Part shown: one piece after another, positions 40,233 through 48,125 of the stretch
How the letters are laid out: the number at the start of each line of letters is the position of its first letter
Position numbering within the stretch: position 1 is the stretch's first letter
DNA from: DATFDN01 sp963818885
Lineage (GTDB): Bacteria; Pseudomonadota; Alphaproteobacteria; Acetobacterales; Acetobacteraceae
Assembly (NCBI GenBank): GCA_963818885.1
Contig: CAWFTP010000003.1
Span: 434,001 to 498,000 of the forward strand
Length of the DNA: 64,000 nucleotides
Direction of reading: 5' to 3'
Position numbers and translations under genes: made by a program
Notes under the pieces: model-generated
What the model was told of the DNA's origin: nothing
What the model saw: the letters and a program-made list of their open reading frames with translations, nothing else
Database searches by the model: none

Positions 40233-41923
40233 CCTGGACAGAGCACGTTCACCAGCGCCTGCTGACCGCTCCGGACCGCGTCGGCGGCGCGCTGGAGCGC
40301 GGCCGGCAGATCGGCGGGGCGGGTAACCCGCTCGCCGTGACCGCCATGGGCCTCGACGATCTTCTCGAAGGCGGGCGAGGGATCGAGGTTCGCCATCAGC
40401 CGCCCGTCCGCCTCCGACGCTGTGCCGCGCGCGAACATGTCGAGCGTCGCCCGCCGCACCGCGCCGTACAGCGTGTTGTTGTAGATGACGACCAGCACCG
40501 GCAGCTTTTGCGCCTGGCTCACGTAATGGCAGGCGGTCGGATTGGCGAACATGTAGGCGCCGTCGCCCAGCATCGCGACCACGCTGCGCTCGGGCGCGGC
40601 AAGCTTGGCGCCGAGCGCGGCGCCGAAACCCCAACCCAGGCCGCCCGCGATCGGCATGCCGAACAGGCTGCCCGGGCCGGGCAGCGGACAGTGGTTCTGG
40701 TTGAACGAGTATTCGCTCACCATGATCGTGCCAGGGTCGACGACGGCGCGTAGGCAATGTGTCAGCCAGGCGAGAGTGCACGCCTCGCCCTTGCCCTCAC
40801 GCTCGGCCTGCGCCGCCCACTCGGCGCGTAGCGCATCGGAGCGCGATGCAAGCATCGCATGGCGGGCCGCGACGTCCGGCCGGCGCGCCTCCAGCGCCTT
40901 CTCGAGCGCTTCGAGCAGCGGGAGCGTGGCGCTGCGGATCGTCAGGTCGGACGGGAAGTTGCGCATCGGATAGCACGAATAGAGCGGGTCCTCACCGATC
41001 TGCACGACCCGCGCGCCCGGCGCTGGCCTCACCTGGTCAGGGTACCAGGGCACGTCGGATTCCCAGGCCAGAATCAGGTCGGCTTCGGCGAACAGCTTCC
41101 CGGGCGTGCCGCCCTGGAACATCTTGTGCTCGGAGGACATCACGAAATAGCGGTTGTTGAGCGGCACGACCGCGAGCGCGAAGCGATCGGCGATGCGCGC
41201 GAGCGCCGCCGCCTCGCGCGGGTCGCGGCCGAGCGTGCCGGTGATGAGGAGCGGCAGCCTCGCGCCCGCGATCCAATCGGCGAGCTGCTCCACCTCGGCG
41301 GGCGTCGCGACCGGAGCGGACGGGCGCGCGCGGGGGGGGCGCGCCGCGTCGCTGGGCTCGACCGCCTCGCCCAGCACCTCACGCGGCAGGCTGAGATAGA
41401 CGGGGCCTGAGGGCGAGCTGGTCGCGATCTCCAGCGCCCGCGTCACCACATCGGTGACCTGATCGGGGCGGCGCAGCTCGTACTCCCACTTGACGATCTC
41501 GCGCAGCATTCCCGCCTGGTCGAACATCTCCTGCGCCCAGTGGATATGCACGTTGCGCGTGCCGGAGGGGCCCTGCTCGGTGACCGGCGTCCGGCCTGAG
41601 GTCAGCAGGATCGGTATGCGATCGCGCGCGGCGTCGATCAGCGCGTTCAGGGTGTTCGCGGTGCCGACATTGACATGCGTCATCACTGCCTGCGGGCGCC
41701 CGGTGACCATGGTGTAGCCATAGGCCATGCAGACCGCGGCGTTCTCGTGCGGGACGACCAGAGGGCGCGGCACCGGCCGGTTGGTCCGGGCGGCGCGCGC
41801 GAACGCCTCGATGATGGGGGCGAAATCGGTGCCGGGATTTGCGAAAAGATACTCGATCCCCTGCGCGGCGAGCGCCTCGAGATAGTCCTCGGCGGCAATG
41901 CGCGTCTGCGGCTCGGCGTCCAT
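40229..41923 (-). CDS. Thiamine-pyrophosphate enzyme (acetolactate synthase/benzoylformate decarboxylase-like)
   Basis: A 564-residue three-domain TPP enzyme. N-terminal Pyr domain with catalytic Glu at about residue 60 (VVPHENAAVCMAYGYTMVTG) and NPGTDFAPIIEA. Central domain LPLLITGTLGRDPREAAALA. C-terminal PP domain with the cofactor motif GDGAYMFANPTACHYV ending in IYNN (GDG-x26-NN). HVNVGTANTLNALIDAARDR is typical of the acetolactate synthase large-subunit-like group. The FAD pocket of true AHAS is not obvious, so a decarboxylase or carboligase role is likelier. First gene of the operon with the monooxygenase and the aldolase. Confidence 0.8.
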   Translation of the reverse strand: MDAEPQTRIAAEDYLEALAAQGIEYLFANPGTDFAPIIEAFARAARTNRPVPRPLVVPHENAAVCMAYGYTMVTGRPQAVMTHVNVGTANTLNALIDAARDRIPILLTSGRTPVTEQGPSGTRNVHIHWAQEMFDQAGMLREIVKWEYELRRPDQVTDVVTRALEIATSSPSGPVYLSLPREVLGEAVEPSDAARPPRARPSAPVATPAEVEQLADWIAGARLPLLITGTLGRDPREAAALARIADRFALAVVPLNNRYFVMSSEHKMFQGGTPGKLFAEADLILAWESDVPWYPDQVRPAPGARVVQIGEDPLYSCYPMRNFPSDLTIRSATLPLLEALEKALEARRPDVAARHAMLASRSDALRAEWAAQAEREGKGEACTLAWLTHCLRAVVDPGTIMVSEYSFNQNHCPLPGPGSLFGMPIAGGLGWGFGAALGAKLAAPERSVVAMLGDGAYMFANPTACHYVSQAQKLPVLVVIYNNTLYGAVRRATLDMFARGTASEADGRLMANLDPSPAFEKIVEAHGGHGERVTRPADLPAALQRAADAVRSGQQALVNVLCPG

Positions 41924-41984
41924 CGGCGTGCCCTTGGCTTGCGTTGTGCGGGTGGATGGAGTGTGCGCGCCGGACGGCCGCGTC

Positions 41985-42704
41985 TCAACCCCGGTCCGTC
42001 CCGTATCCCCACGGGGCGAGACACGGGCCTAACCGGCGCAGCACCCGCCTTGCCTGCGCGGCATCGAGCACATTCCGCCACGCCCCTATTGCACCGGTCC
42101 GGCCCGCGTGGTGGGCGTGCCACTGTGTCGCCGGGTCCAGCATGTCTCCCGAGCGAGCATCGTGCAGCGTGGCCGGCCGTGTCGGCAGCTCCGCGATCAG
42201 CGCCTCGATCGCCGCCCGCCGCGTCGTCGCGAAGATTTCGTCGCGCGCCTCCGCTGGCAGGACACCGCCGACCAGGGCCGCGATGCGATCGAGCGTCGCC
42301 GGGTCGTCGACGAACCCATCCTCATAGCGCAGCATGACCGCGCGCGGGTCTACGGCGTAGGCGGCGCAGAACCGGGCCGAACACTCCACCCGAGCAAGTG
42401 CCGCCGAGAAATCGTGGCGCATGTGCCGCATCAGGGAGGCGACGGCATCGCGTGGGTCACGCAGGCTCACCACGATCCACCCCGCGCGCTTCTCCAGCAG
42501 GGTAGCCGCCGCCTCCTCAGTGTCGTGCGATTTTATCAGGTGCAGCACAGCCGGATCGCGCGCGGGCACGTCGCTCGCCACCGCGACGTAACCACTCCAC
42601 ACCGCCCGCGTCGGCAGCGACCGCGCTGCGACGAGCCGGACCGCGTTGTAGAGCCAGGTGGATCCCGAGGCATACATCCCCAGGCACCACACGTCGCCAG
42701 TCAC
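41985..42704 (-). CDS. PAPS-dependent sulfotransferase family protein
   Basis: A 239-residue protein. The 5'-phosphosulfate-binding loop is LGMYASGSTWLYNAVRLV (residues 8-25) and the 3'-phosphate motif is IVVSLRDPRDAVASLMRHMR (about 77-96), the two hallmarks of the cytosolic-type sulfotransferase fold. HLIKSHD carries the region of the conserved catalytic/base residue. The end includes a typical GAWRNVLD (compare 'G.W+..l') C-terminal motif. ATG overlaps the TGA of the VOC gene. The acceptor is unknown; glycans or small alcohols are possible. Confidence 0.75.
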   Translation of the reverse strand: MTGDVWCLGMYASGSTWLYNAVRLVAARSLPTRAVWSGYVAVASDVPARDPAVLHLIKSHDTEEAAATLLEKRAGWIVVSLRDPRDAVASLMRHMRHDFSAALARVECSARFCAAYAVDPRAVMLRYEDGFVDDPATLDRIAALVGGVLPAEARDEIFATTRRAAIEALIAELPTRPATLHDARSGDMLDPATQWHAHHAGRTGAIGAWRNVLDAAQARRVLRRLGPCLAPWGYGTDRG

Positions 42705-43111
42705 TCAGCGGGGTCCGCGATCTCGTCGTAGCCGCGGTTGAGGAACTGGATCAGGCACAATCCATGCCCGAACGGGTCGGCGAGCACGGCGCACTTGCCC
42801 CAGATCGCGCTCCGGCCCGACCGCTCGACCCGCGCGCCGGCCGCCACCGCGCGCTTCACTGCGGCATCGAGGTCGTCGACCAACACATCCAGATGCACCG
42901 GCGTCCAGTGCCGCTCATAGCTGCGCATGCTCCCCGGTGCTCCCTTCGTGCCCGCGTCCTTGCACAGCAGGAACAGCGGCACCGCGAAGCCCGCCAGCTC
43001 AACACCTTGCGCCCCGAAGCGCCGGCGCACCGAAAGATCAAACGCCTGGGTATAGAAATCGACCGCACACGCGAGATCGGGAACGTCGATGTTGACGAGC
43101 AGTCCGCCCAT
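42701..43111 (-). CDS. VOC (glyoxalase/bleomycin-resistance fold) protein
   Basis: A 136-residue protein of two paired beta-alpha-beta-beta-beta modules: GLLVNIDVPDLACAVDFYTQ with AFDLSVRRRFG, and TPVHLDVLVDDLDAAVKRAV with AAGARVE, ending SAIWGKCAVLADPFGHGLCL. The DPFGHG loop and the HLDV metal-site position are standard for VOC enzymes. It could be a glyoxalase, dioxygenase or resistance protein. It starts three bases after the rsfS stop and overlaps the sulfotransferase gene by ATGA. Confidence 0.75.
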   Translation of the reverse strand: MGGLLVNIDVPDLACAVDFYTQAFDLSVRRRFGAQGVELAGFAVPLFLLCKDAGTKGAPGSMRSYERHWTPVHLDVLVDDLDAAVKRAVAAGARVERSGRSAIWGKCAVLADPFGHGLCLIQFLNRGYDEIADPAE

Positions 43112-43114
43112 CCG

Positions 43115-43468
43115 TCACCCCGCCTCGTCGAAATCCGGGCCCCACATCTTCTCCAGCGCGTAGGTGCTACGCGCGTCCGGCTTGAACAGGTGCACGATGA
43201 TGTCGCCTGCATCGATCAGGACCCAGTCCGATCCGCCGGCGCCCTCGACCAGCACGCGCTTCATGCCGGTATCCTTCAGCTTCTCGACCAGATGCTCGGC
43301 CATGGCGCTGATCTGCCGGTCGGCGAGGCCGGTCGCGATCACCATGCGGTCGCAGAACGTCGCCTTGCCGGCGAGGTCGAGCGTGATGACGCCCTGAGCC
43401 TTGTCGCCCTCTAAGCTCTCGACGATCACTCCCTGCAACCGGTCGAGCTTATCCGGCGCGGTCGGCAC
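43115..43468 (-). CDS. rsfS: Ribosomal silencing factor RsfS
   Basis: Blocks 30S-50S joining by binding uL14 in starvation. From GTG 43,468 the protein is 117 residues: DRLQGVIVESLEGDKAQGVI, TLDLAGKATFCDRMVIATGL, ADRQISAMAEHLVEKLKDTG, GGSDWVLIDAGDIIVHLFKP and ARSTYALEKMWG, a complete RsfS. Upstream, the same open frame continues through a Lys/Pro/Ala-rich tract (TARKKTARKAPKPLPAANKT) as far as the nadD stop, but holds no ATG, GTG or TTG. The tract may be a real disordered extension with a lost start codon. nadD-rsfS is the classical order; rlmH, usually next, is missing. Confidence 0.85.
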   Translation of the reverse strand: MPTAPDKLDRLQGVIVESLEGDKAQGVITLDLAGKATFCDRMVIATGLADRQISAMAEHLVEKLKDTGMKRVLVEGAGGSDWVLIDAGDIIVHLFKPDARSTYALEKMWGPDFDEAG

Positions 43469-43620
43469 GCCACGCTTGCGCGGCGCCTTCGGCCCGGCGA
43501 CGGCCGCCTTCTTCCGCGGCGTGCCGGGGGTCTTGTTGGCCGCCGGGAGCGGCTTCGGCGCCTTGCGCGCGGTCTTCTTGCGCGCGGTGGGCCGCGGCGG
43601 CTTGCTGGTCGGAGGCTTGG

Positions 43621-44214
43621 CTATGACGCGGCTCCTTCGCGGATGACGGTCGCCGATGCGGGGTGGCGTGGCCCGTTCAGAAATACCCAGGCGGGCGGCG
43701 TAGCGGATGCCAACACGCTTGCCGCACGATCGTGCCGCCGCCCTGCCCGCAATGTCCGCGCCGCCCGGCCCGCCAGGATGCGCGCATTCTGCCGGCCCCG
43801 CGGCAGGATCGCCAGCGGGATCTTGCGCGCGATCTCGCGCCAGCTCTTCCAGTGCGGCAACTGCTCCAGGATGTCGGCACCCATGATCCAGACGAACTTG
43901 GCGTGCGGGAAGCGCCTTCGCAATTCCCGTAGCGTGTCCGCGCTGTATCGCGTGCCCAGAGTCGCCTCGATCGCCGTCGCGACGATCCGCCGTCCGTCGG
44001 CGATAGACGCGGCGGAGGCAAGGCGCTCCTCGAACGGCGCCATTCCCCCGCTCGGCTTCAGAACATTGCCGGGAGAGACCATCAGCCAGACCTGATGGAG
44101 TCCCAGGCGGCGGCCCGCGAGTTTCGCGGCGTGCAGGTGCCCCGCGTGGGCCGGATTGAAGGAGCCGCCCAACAGGCCGATACGCGTCCACCGCCCGTCG
44201 CCGAAGCGCGGCAC
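43621..44214 (-). CDS. nadD: Nicotinate-nucleotide adenylyltransferase NadD
   Basis: A 197-residue enzyme making nicotinic acid adenine dinucleotide from NaMN and ATP. Nucleotidyltransferase motif GLLGGSFNPAHAGHLHAAKL (GGSFNPxHxGH), substrate block VWLMVSPGNVLKPSGGMAPF with EERLASA, FVWIMGADILEQLPHWKSWR, ILPRG, and a late WVFLNGPRHPASATVIREG (ISST equivalent SATVIR). GTG at 44,214 gives the family-like N terminus MPRFGDGRWTRIGLLGG. It lies 11 bases after proA and directly before rsfS. Confidence 0.88.
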   Translation of the reverse strand: MPRFGDGRWTRIGLLGGSFNPAHAGHLHAAKLAGRRLGLHQVWLMVSPGNVLKPSGGMAPFEERLASAASIADGRRIVATAIEATLGTRYSADTLRELRRRFPHAKFVWIMGADILEQLPHWKSWREIARKIPLAILPRGRQNARILAGRAARTLRAGRRHDRAASVLASATPPAWVFLNGPRHPASATVIREGAAS

Positions 44215-44225
44215 CGGATCATGAA

Positions 44226-45486
44226 TCAGGAGCGCACCTGCCCACTGCCCAGCACGCGATAGCGATACGTCGTGAGCTGCTCGAGCCCGACCGGGCCGCG
44301 CGCGTGCAACCGGCCAGTGGCGATACCGATCTCGGCGCCGAAGCCGAACTCCCCGCCGTCGCAGAACTGCGTCGAGGCGTTCCACAGCCCCACCGCGCTG
44401 TCGATGCCGCGAAAGAACCGCTCGGCCGCCGCCGCGTCCCCGGTGATGATCGCGTCGGTGTGCTCGCTGCCGTGGCGCGCGATGTGTGCGAGCGCCGCTT
44501 CGATCCCGTCCACGACCCGCACCGACAGGATCGCGTCCAGCCACTCGGTATCGAAATCGCTCTCCGTCGCCGCCGGCAGATCGGGCACGATCGCGCGTGC
44601 CCGCGCATCGGCGCGGAAATCGCATCCCAGCGCGCGCAGATCGGCGACGATGCCGGGCAGCAGCGCGGGGGCGGCATCGGCGTCGATCAGCAGCGTCTCG
44701 GTCGCCCCGCAGACGCCCGTCCGGCGCATCTTCGCGTTGGCGACGATCCGCCGCGCCATGGCCGGATCGGCGGCGGCGTGAACATAGGTGTGGCAAAGCC
44801 CCTCGGCATGGGCGAGCACCGGCACCCGCGCCTCGCGCTGCACCCGTTCGACCAGCGAGCGGCCGCCGCGCGGAATGATCAGGTCGATCAGCCCCGCCGC
44901 GCCGAGCATCGCCGCGACATAGGCGCGATCCGCGCTCGGCGCGATCTGCACCGCGGCCTCAGGCAGCCCGGCTTCCCGCAATCCCTCATTGAGCGCCGCG
45001 TTGATCGCGCGCGCGCTGTTCAGGCTCTCCGATCCGCCGCGCAGGATCACCGCGTTGCCTGATTTCAGGCACAGCCCAGCGGCGTCGGCGCCGACATTCG
45101 GGCGGCTCTCGTAGATCATCCCGATCACCCCGATCGGTGTCGCGATCCGCTGGATGCGCAACCCGTTGGGCCGCGTCCAGTCGGCGAGCGTGCGCGCCAG
45201 CGGATCGGGCAGTGCGGCGATCTCCTCCAGGCCGACGGCCATCGCCTCGATGCGCGGAGGCGTCAGCGTTAGCCGGTCGCGAAATGCCGCCGCGCCGTTG
45301 CTGCTCGCGACATCGGTAGCATTCGCGTCCAGAATTCGAAGGGGCGGCGCACCGCAGGGACGCAGCCATCGCACGCAACGCCGAGTCGCGCTGGGCCGCC
45401 GGCGCGCGGGCGAGCACCCGCGCCGCAGCGCGCCCCGCCCCGGCGACATCTCGGAGGTGCTGCGTGGCCTCGGTCTCGATGTGCAT
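44226..45486 (-). CDS. proA: Gamma-glutamyl phosphate reductase ProA, one frameshift
   Basis: Reduces gamma-glutamyl phosphate to glutamate semialdehyde in proline synthesis. Start MHIETEATQHLRDVAGAGRA, ARVLARAPAAQRDSALRAMA, then a frameshift near 45,345, after which PPLRILDANATDVAS continues to the end. Motifs: IGVIGMIYESRPNVGADAAG, LKSGNAVILRGGSESLNSAR, catalytic-Cys block KMRRTGVCGATETLLID, SEHTDAIITGD, and the C-terminal FGFGAEIGIATGRLHARGPV. Joined length is about 419 residues, normal. One lost or gained base in the GGCGGCGCACC stretch explains the break. Confidence 0.9.
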
Positions 45487-45609
45487 GTCGAACTCCAGCG
45501 CCCAATGTGCCAGCGGTGGTGGCCCGTTTCCAGCCTCGCCTCACGTTGGCGTCAACGGGTCATCGTCGCCCCGCGCCGACGAGTACGCAGTCAGACACGG
45601 AGGAGCGCG

Positions 45610-45816
45610 ATGGACCAGGACAACCCGGCACGCCCGAGGAAACCCGTCTGCCGCGAGCACGCAGTCTGGCTCCTCAGGCCTTGGCGGCGGAACGGGCGAG
45701 TGACACGGCCACCGCCGAGCGCCTGTTTGAACGTATCCCGTCGAGATGGCCGAGGAGCTCGCCGAGGCGCGCCGGCCGGGTGGTTCGGCGCCACCCTGCT
45801 GAGTCGGGTCCGCTAA
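45610..45816 (+). CDS. Small hypothetical protein, frameshifted
   Basis: An ATG at 45,610 with a GGAGCGCG site opens MDQDNPARP. Joining frames gives TPEETRLPR, RSLAPQALAAERASDTATAE, RLFERIP, then AEELAEARR and the end AGWFGATLLSRVR with TAA at 45,814-45,816. The changing but coherent frames suggest a real protein of about 70 residues with two or three errors. No family recognised. It lies between proA (divergent) and the PPOX gene (convergent, overlapping by four bases). Confidence 0.4.
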   Translation: MDQDNPARPRKPVCREHAVWLLRPWRRNGRVTRPPPSACLNVSRRDGRGARRGAPAGWFGATLLSRVR

Positions 45817-46439
45817 TACATCGTCGTCCGCAGCCGCTCCGGATAGGCCGCATCGTAGGCCTCGCCGTTGATCGTTCCATGCGTCAGGTCGGCAAGGATC
45901 GTGCCGGTGCTCGGCAGCGCCGAGCGCGGGATGCGCTTGTCGGGGTTCCACAACTCGGAGCGCACCAGCGCCTTCGGGCACTGGAAGTAGACCCGCTCCG
46001 CAGTGACGATCAGAACCGAGCGGGGGAGCTTGCCCTGCGCGGGAAAGCGTTCCAGCAGCGCCGGATCGACGGAGATCACGGCCCGCCCGTTGACCCGCAG
46101 CGTCTCGCCGACCCCGGGGATCAGGAACAGCAGCGCGACCCGTGGGTCATGGATCAGGTTCCGCATCGTGTCGGTGCGGTTGTTGCCGCGGCGGTCGGGG
46201 ATCAGGAGCGTGTGGGCATCCTCGACGGTGACGAAGCCGGCGGGATCGCCGCGCGGAGACACGTCCATCCCGCCCGGCCCCGACGTCGCGATCACGACGA
46301 AGGGCGACGCGGCGATCATCGCCGCGTAGTGCGGATGGACGTGATCCACCTCCTTGCGGATCGCCCCTTCCGAGGGCTGCCCGTACAGGGTCTCGAGCGT
46401 GTTCTCGTCCTTGATCAGGTACGGGTCACCGGCCAGCAT
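45813..46439 (-). CDS. PPOX-class FMN-dependent flavoprotein (pyridoxamine 5'-phosphate oxidase fold)
   Basis: A 208-residue split-barrel flavoprotein. ASPFVVIATSGPGGMDVSPR and GDPAGFVTVEDAHTLLIPDR form the FMN-binding strands; GNNRTDTMRNLIHDPRVALL with FLIPGVGETLRVNGRA is the conserved RGNNRxDTxxNLLxDPRVxL core of the MSMEG_1061/DR_2398-type PPOX group. The C-terminal part has YFQCPKALVRSELWNP. Likely a dimer binding FMN or F420; substrate unknown. Intact and probably monocistronic. Confidence 0.8.
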   Translation of the reverse strand: MLAGDPYLIKDENTLETLYGQPSEGAIRKEVDHVHPHYAAMIAASPFVVIATSGPGGMDVSPRGDPAGFVTVEDAHTLLIPDRRGNNRTDTMRNLIHDPRVALLFLIPGVGETLRVNGRAVISVDPALLERFPAQGKLPRSVLIVTAERVYFQCPKALVRSELWNPDKRIPRSALPSTGTILADLTHGTINGEAYDAAYPERLRTTMY

Positions 46440-46504
46440 TCATGCCTCGCCTAAGGGGTTCGGCGCATCGTCCGACGTTCCGCCGACCTGGGCAAGGCCG
46501 CCCT

Positions 46505-47371
46505 TCAGGCCTTCGAGCGCGACGCCGCCTCCTTCATCATCGCCCCGGTCATCGGGATGAAGAACACACCCATGTCGCGGCGCGAGTGGATCTTCCCCTC
46601 GGCATCCTTGGTGTAGATGTAGAGGACCTGACCGCGCTTGAACGGTTGTCCGATGGGGATCACCATCCGCCCGCCCGGCTTCATCTGCTTGAACAGGTCG
46701 GGCGGGGCGAATTGCGCCGCACAGGTTACGATGATGAGGTCGAACCCGCCCTCGACCTCTGGCCAGCCGTAATAGCCGTCGCCCACCCGGGTGCGTACGT
46801 TGGTATAGCCGAGCGGTGCGAAGATGCGCGACACCGGCTTACCCAGCGGTTCGATGATCTCGATCGAATACGCCTCGCGCACGATGCGCGACAGCAGAGC
46901 GCTCTGGAATCCGCTGCCGGTGCCGATCTCCAGCGTCAGGTCGCCCGGCTTCGGCCCCAGCGCCTGGGTCATGTACGCCTGCCCTAAATAGTCGGACAGC
47001 GCCGAGCCGTAGCCGATCGCCCAGGGCTTCGGCTCGGCCTCGTAGGCCTCGCCGCCCATGCTGCGATGCTCCTGGTAGTCGTAGTGGAAATACTCGCGCG
47101 GCAACGCCTCGAACGCGGCGAGCACGGCGGGGTCGGCCGAGCCGAGCCGGCCCTTCAGGTAGGAGGCGATCAGCTTCATCGCCGCCGGCTTGCGCGCCTG
47201 GATGGCATCGAACTGCTGATCCGTGAGTGAGACCGGGCGGCCCGATTCGTGCATCGCCCGCTCATAGGCGGCCCGGGTCCACGGTTCGGCGGCGGAGAGG
47301 CGCGAGAGCGGCAATGCGACGGCGGCGGCGCCGATCAATCCGCGGCGGGTGAGCAAGCCGGAAGATGCCAC
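46505..47371 (-). CDS. Exported protein-L-isoaspartate O-methyltransferase (PCMT family)
   Basis: A 288-residue protein from GTG 47,371. N terminus MASSGLLTRRGLIGAAAVAL PLSRLSAAEP is a twin-arginine-type signal (TRRGLIG, hydrophobic core, cleavage after LSA). The enzyme part has ALPREYFHYDYQEHRSM, IGYGSALSDYLGQAYMTQAL, SAM motif I LTLEIGTGSGFQSALLSRIV, GYTNVRTRVGDGYYGWPE, FDLIIVTCAAQFAPPDLFKQ and MKPGGRMVIPIG. These are the PCMT motifs, but the family is normally cytosolic, since SAM is not available outside. The family's active-site Thr/Ser after S in 'SQPxTV' is replaced by the SALSDY stretch. Confidence 0.8.
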   Translation of the reverse strand: MASSGLLTRRGLIGAAAVALPLSRLSAAEPWTRAAYERAMHESGRPVSLTDQQFDAIQARKPAAMKLIASYLKGRLGSADPAVLAAFEALPREYFHYDYQEHRSMGGEAYEAEPKPWAIGYGSALSDYLGQAYMTQALGPKPGDLTLEIGTGSGFQSALLSRIVREAYSIEIIEPLGKPVSRIFAPLGYTNVRTRVGDGYYGWPEVEGGFDLIIVTCAAQFAPPDLFKQMKPGGRMVIPIGQPFKRGQVLYIYTKDAEGKIHSRRDMGVFFIPMTGAMMKEAASRSKA

Positions 47372-47610
47372 GACAGAGGACCTTTTCGGGAACGGGAAGT
47401 CTGCCGGGAACATACATCAGCAATCCGACCGGGAGAACGAAATCATACCCACAACCGCGCCGGCGCCCTGGGCAACCGCAGCAGTTAGGCAACACTCGAT
47501 CGGCGCATTCGCAACACCGAAAAAATTACGCCTTGCATAAATCACGTTTCTGACTGACGTTCGGGGGCCGATCTTGGCGCGTCGTAGAATTTGTACGGGG
47601 GGAGCCGGAA

Positions 47611-48045
47611 ATGGGCTTCGGGAGAATTGTTGCGGTCGCTGGCGTCAGTATGCTGGCGATCGGGTTTGCAGGTCAGTCCAGCGCCGCGCCGCCGCAGCAC
47701 GTGGCGGGCTACAACGGAAGCGCCCGCTCCTCCGTTGCCGGCTGTCCCGACATTGTCTGGCGCCTTGCCCGCAACGGCGGCGACGTCAGTGGGATGGCCT
47801 TCTATGCCAACATGAGCGGCGCCAGCCAGGTGAAGGGCACCGTGAACCAAGAGGGTCAGTTCAACCTTACGCTGACGTCCATGATGGGGAACGGGCCCGT
47901 CGGAACGGTCGAGGGGCAGCGCAACAGGAATGGCACGACGACCGCCGTCTTGACGGGCCAGGGTTGCGCCAACGCGCACATCACGATGCATCCGGTGACC
48001 GACATCAACCATTGGACCAATTTCGGCGGCGGCGGGTCCGGCTAG
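47611..48045 (+). CDS. Small exported protein of unknown function
   Basis: A 144-residue protein with a clear Sec signal (MGFGRIVAVAGVSMLAIGFA, cleavage after SSA). The mature part reads YNGSARSSVAGCPDIVWRLA, GMAFYANMSGASQVKGTVNQ, GQFNLTLTSMMGNGPVGTVE, QRNRNGTTTAVLTGQGCANA and ends WTNFGGGGSG. Two cysteines could form one disulfide. The alternating pattern suggests an all-beta periplasmic or surface domain. No family recognised. An RBS (GGGGGGAGCC) precedes ATG 47,611 and a strong terminator follows. Confidence 0.65.
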   Translation: MGFGRIVAVAGVSMLAIGFAGQSSAAPPQHVAGYNGSARSSVAGCPDIVWRLARNGGDVSGMAFYANMSGASQVKGTVNQEGQFNLTLTSMMGNGPVGTVEGQRNRNGTTTAVLTGQGCANAHITMHPVTDINHWTNFGGGGSG

Positions 48046-48064
48046 AGGCGCGACGCGACGACGC

Positions 48065-48096
48065 AAACCACCCCCTCCCCAAGAGGGGGTGGGTTT
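48065..48096. terminator. Bidirectional hairpin terminator
   Basis: AAACCACCCCCTC and GAGGGGGTGGGTTT flank a CCCAA loop: a stem of at least 10 GC-rich pairs framed by A and T runs, right between the convergent ends of the small exported gene (stop 48,045) and the membrane methyltransferase-like gene (stop 48,126). It can serve both strands. Confidence 0.7.
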
Positions 48097-48125
48097 CGTG
48101 CGTGGTAAGTTCGGACATCGGTGAT

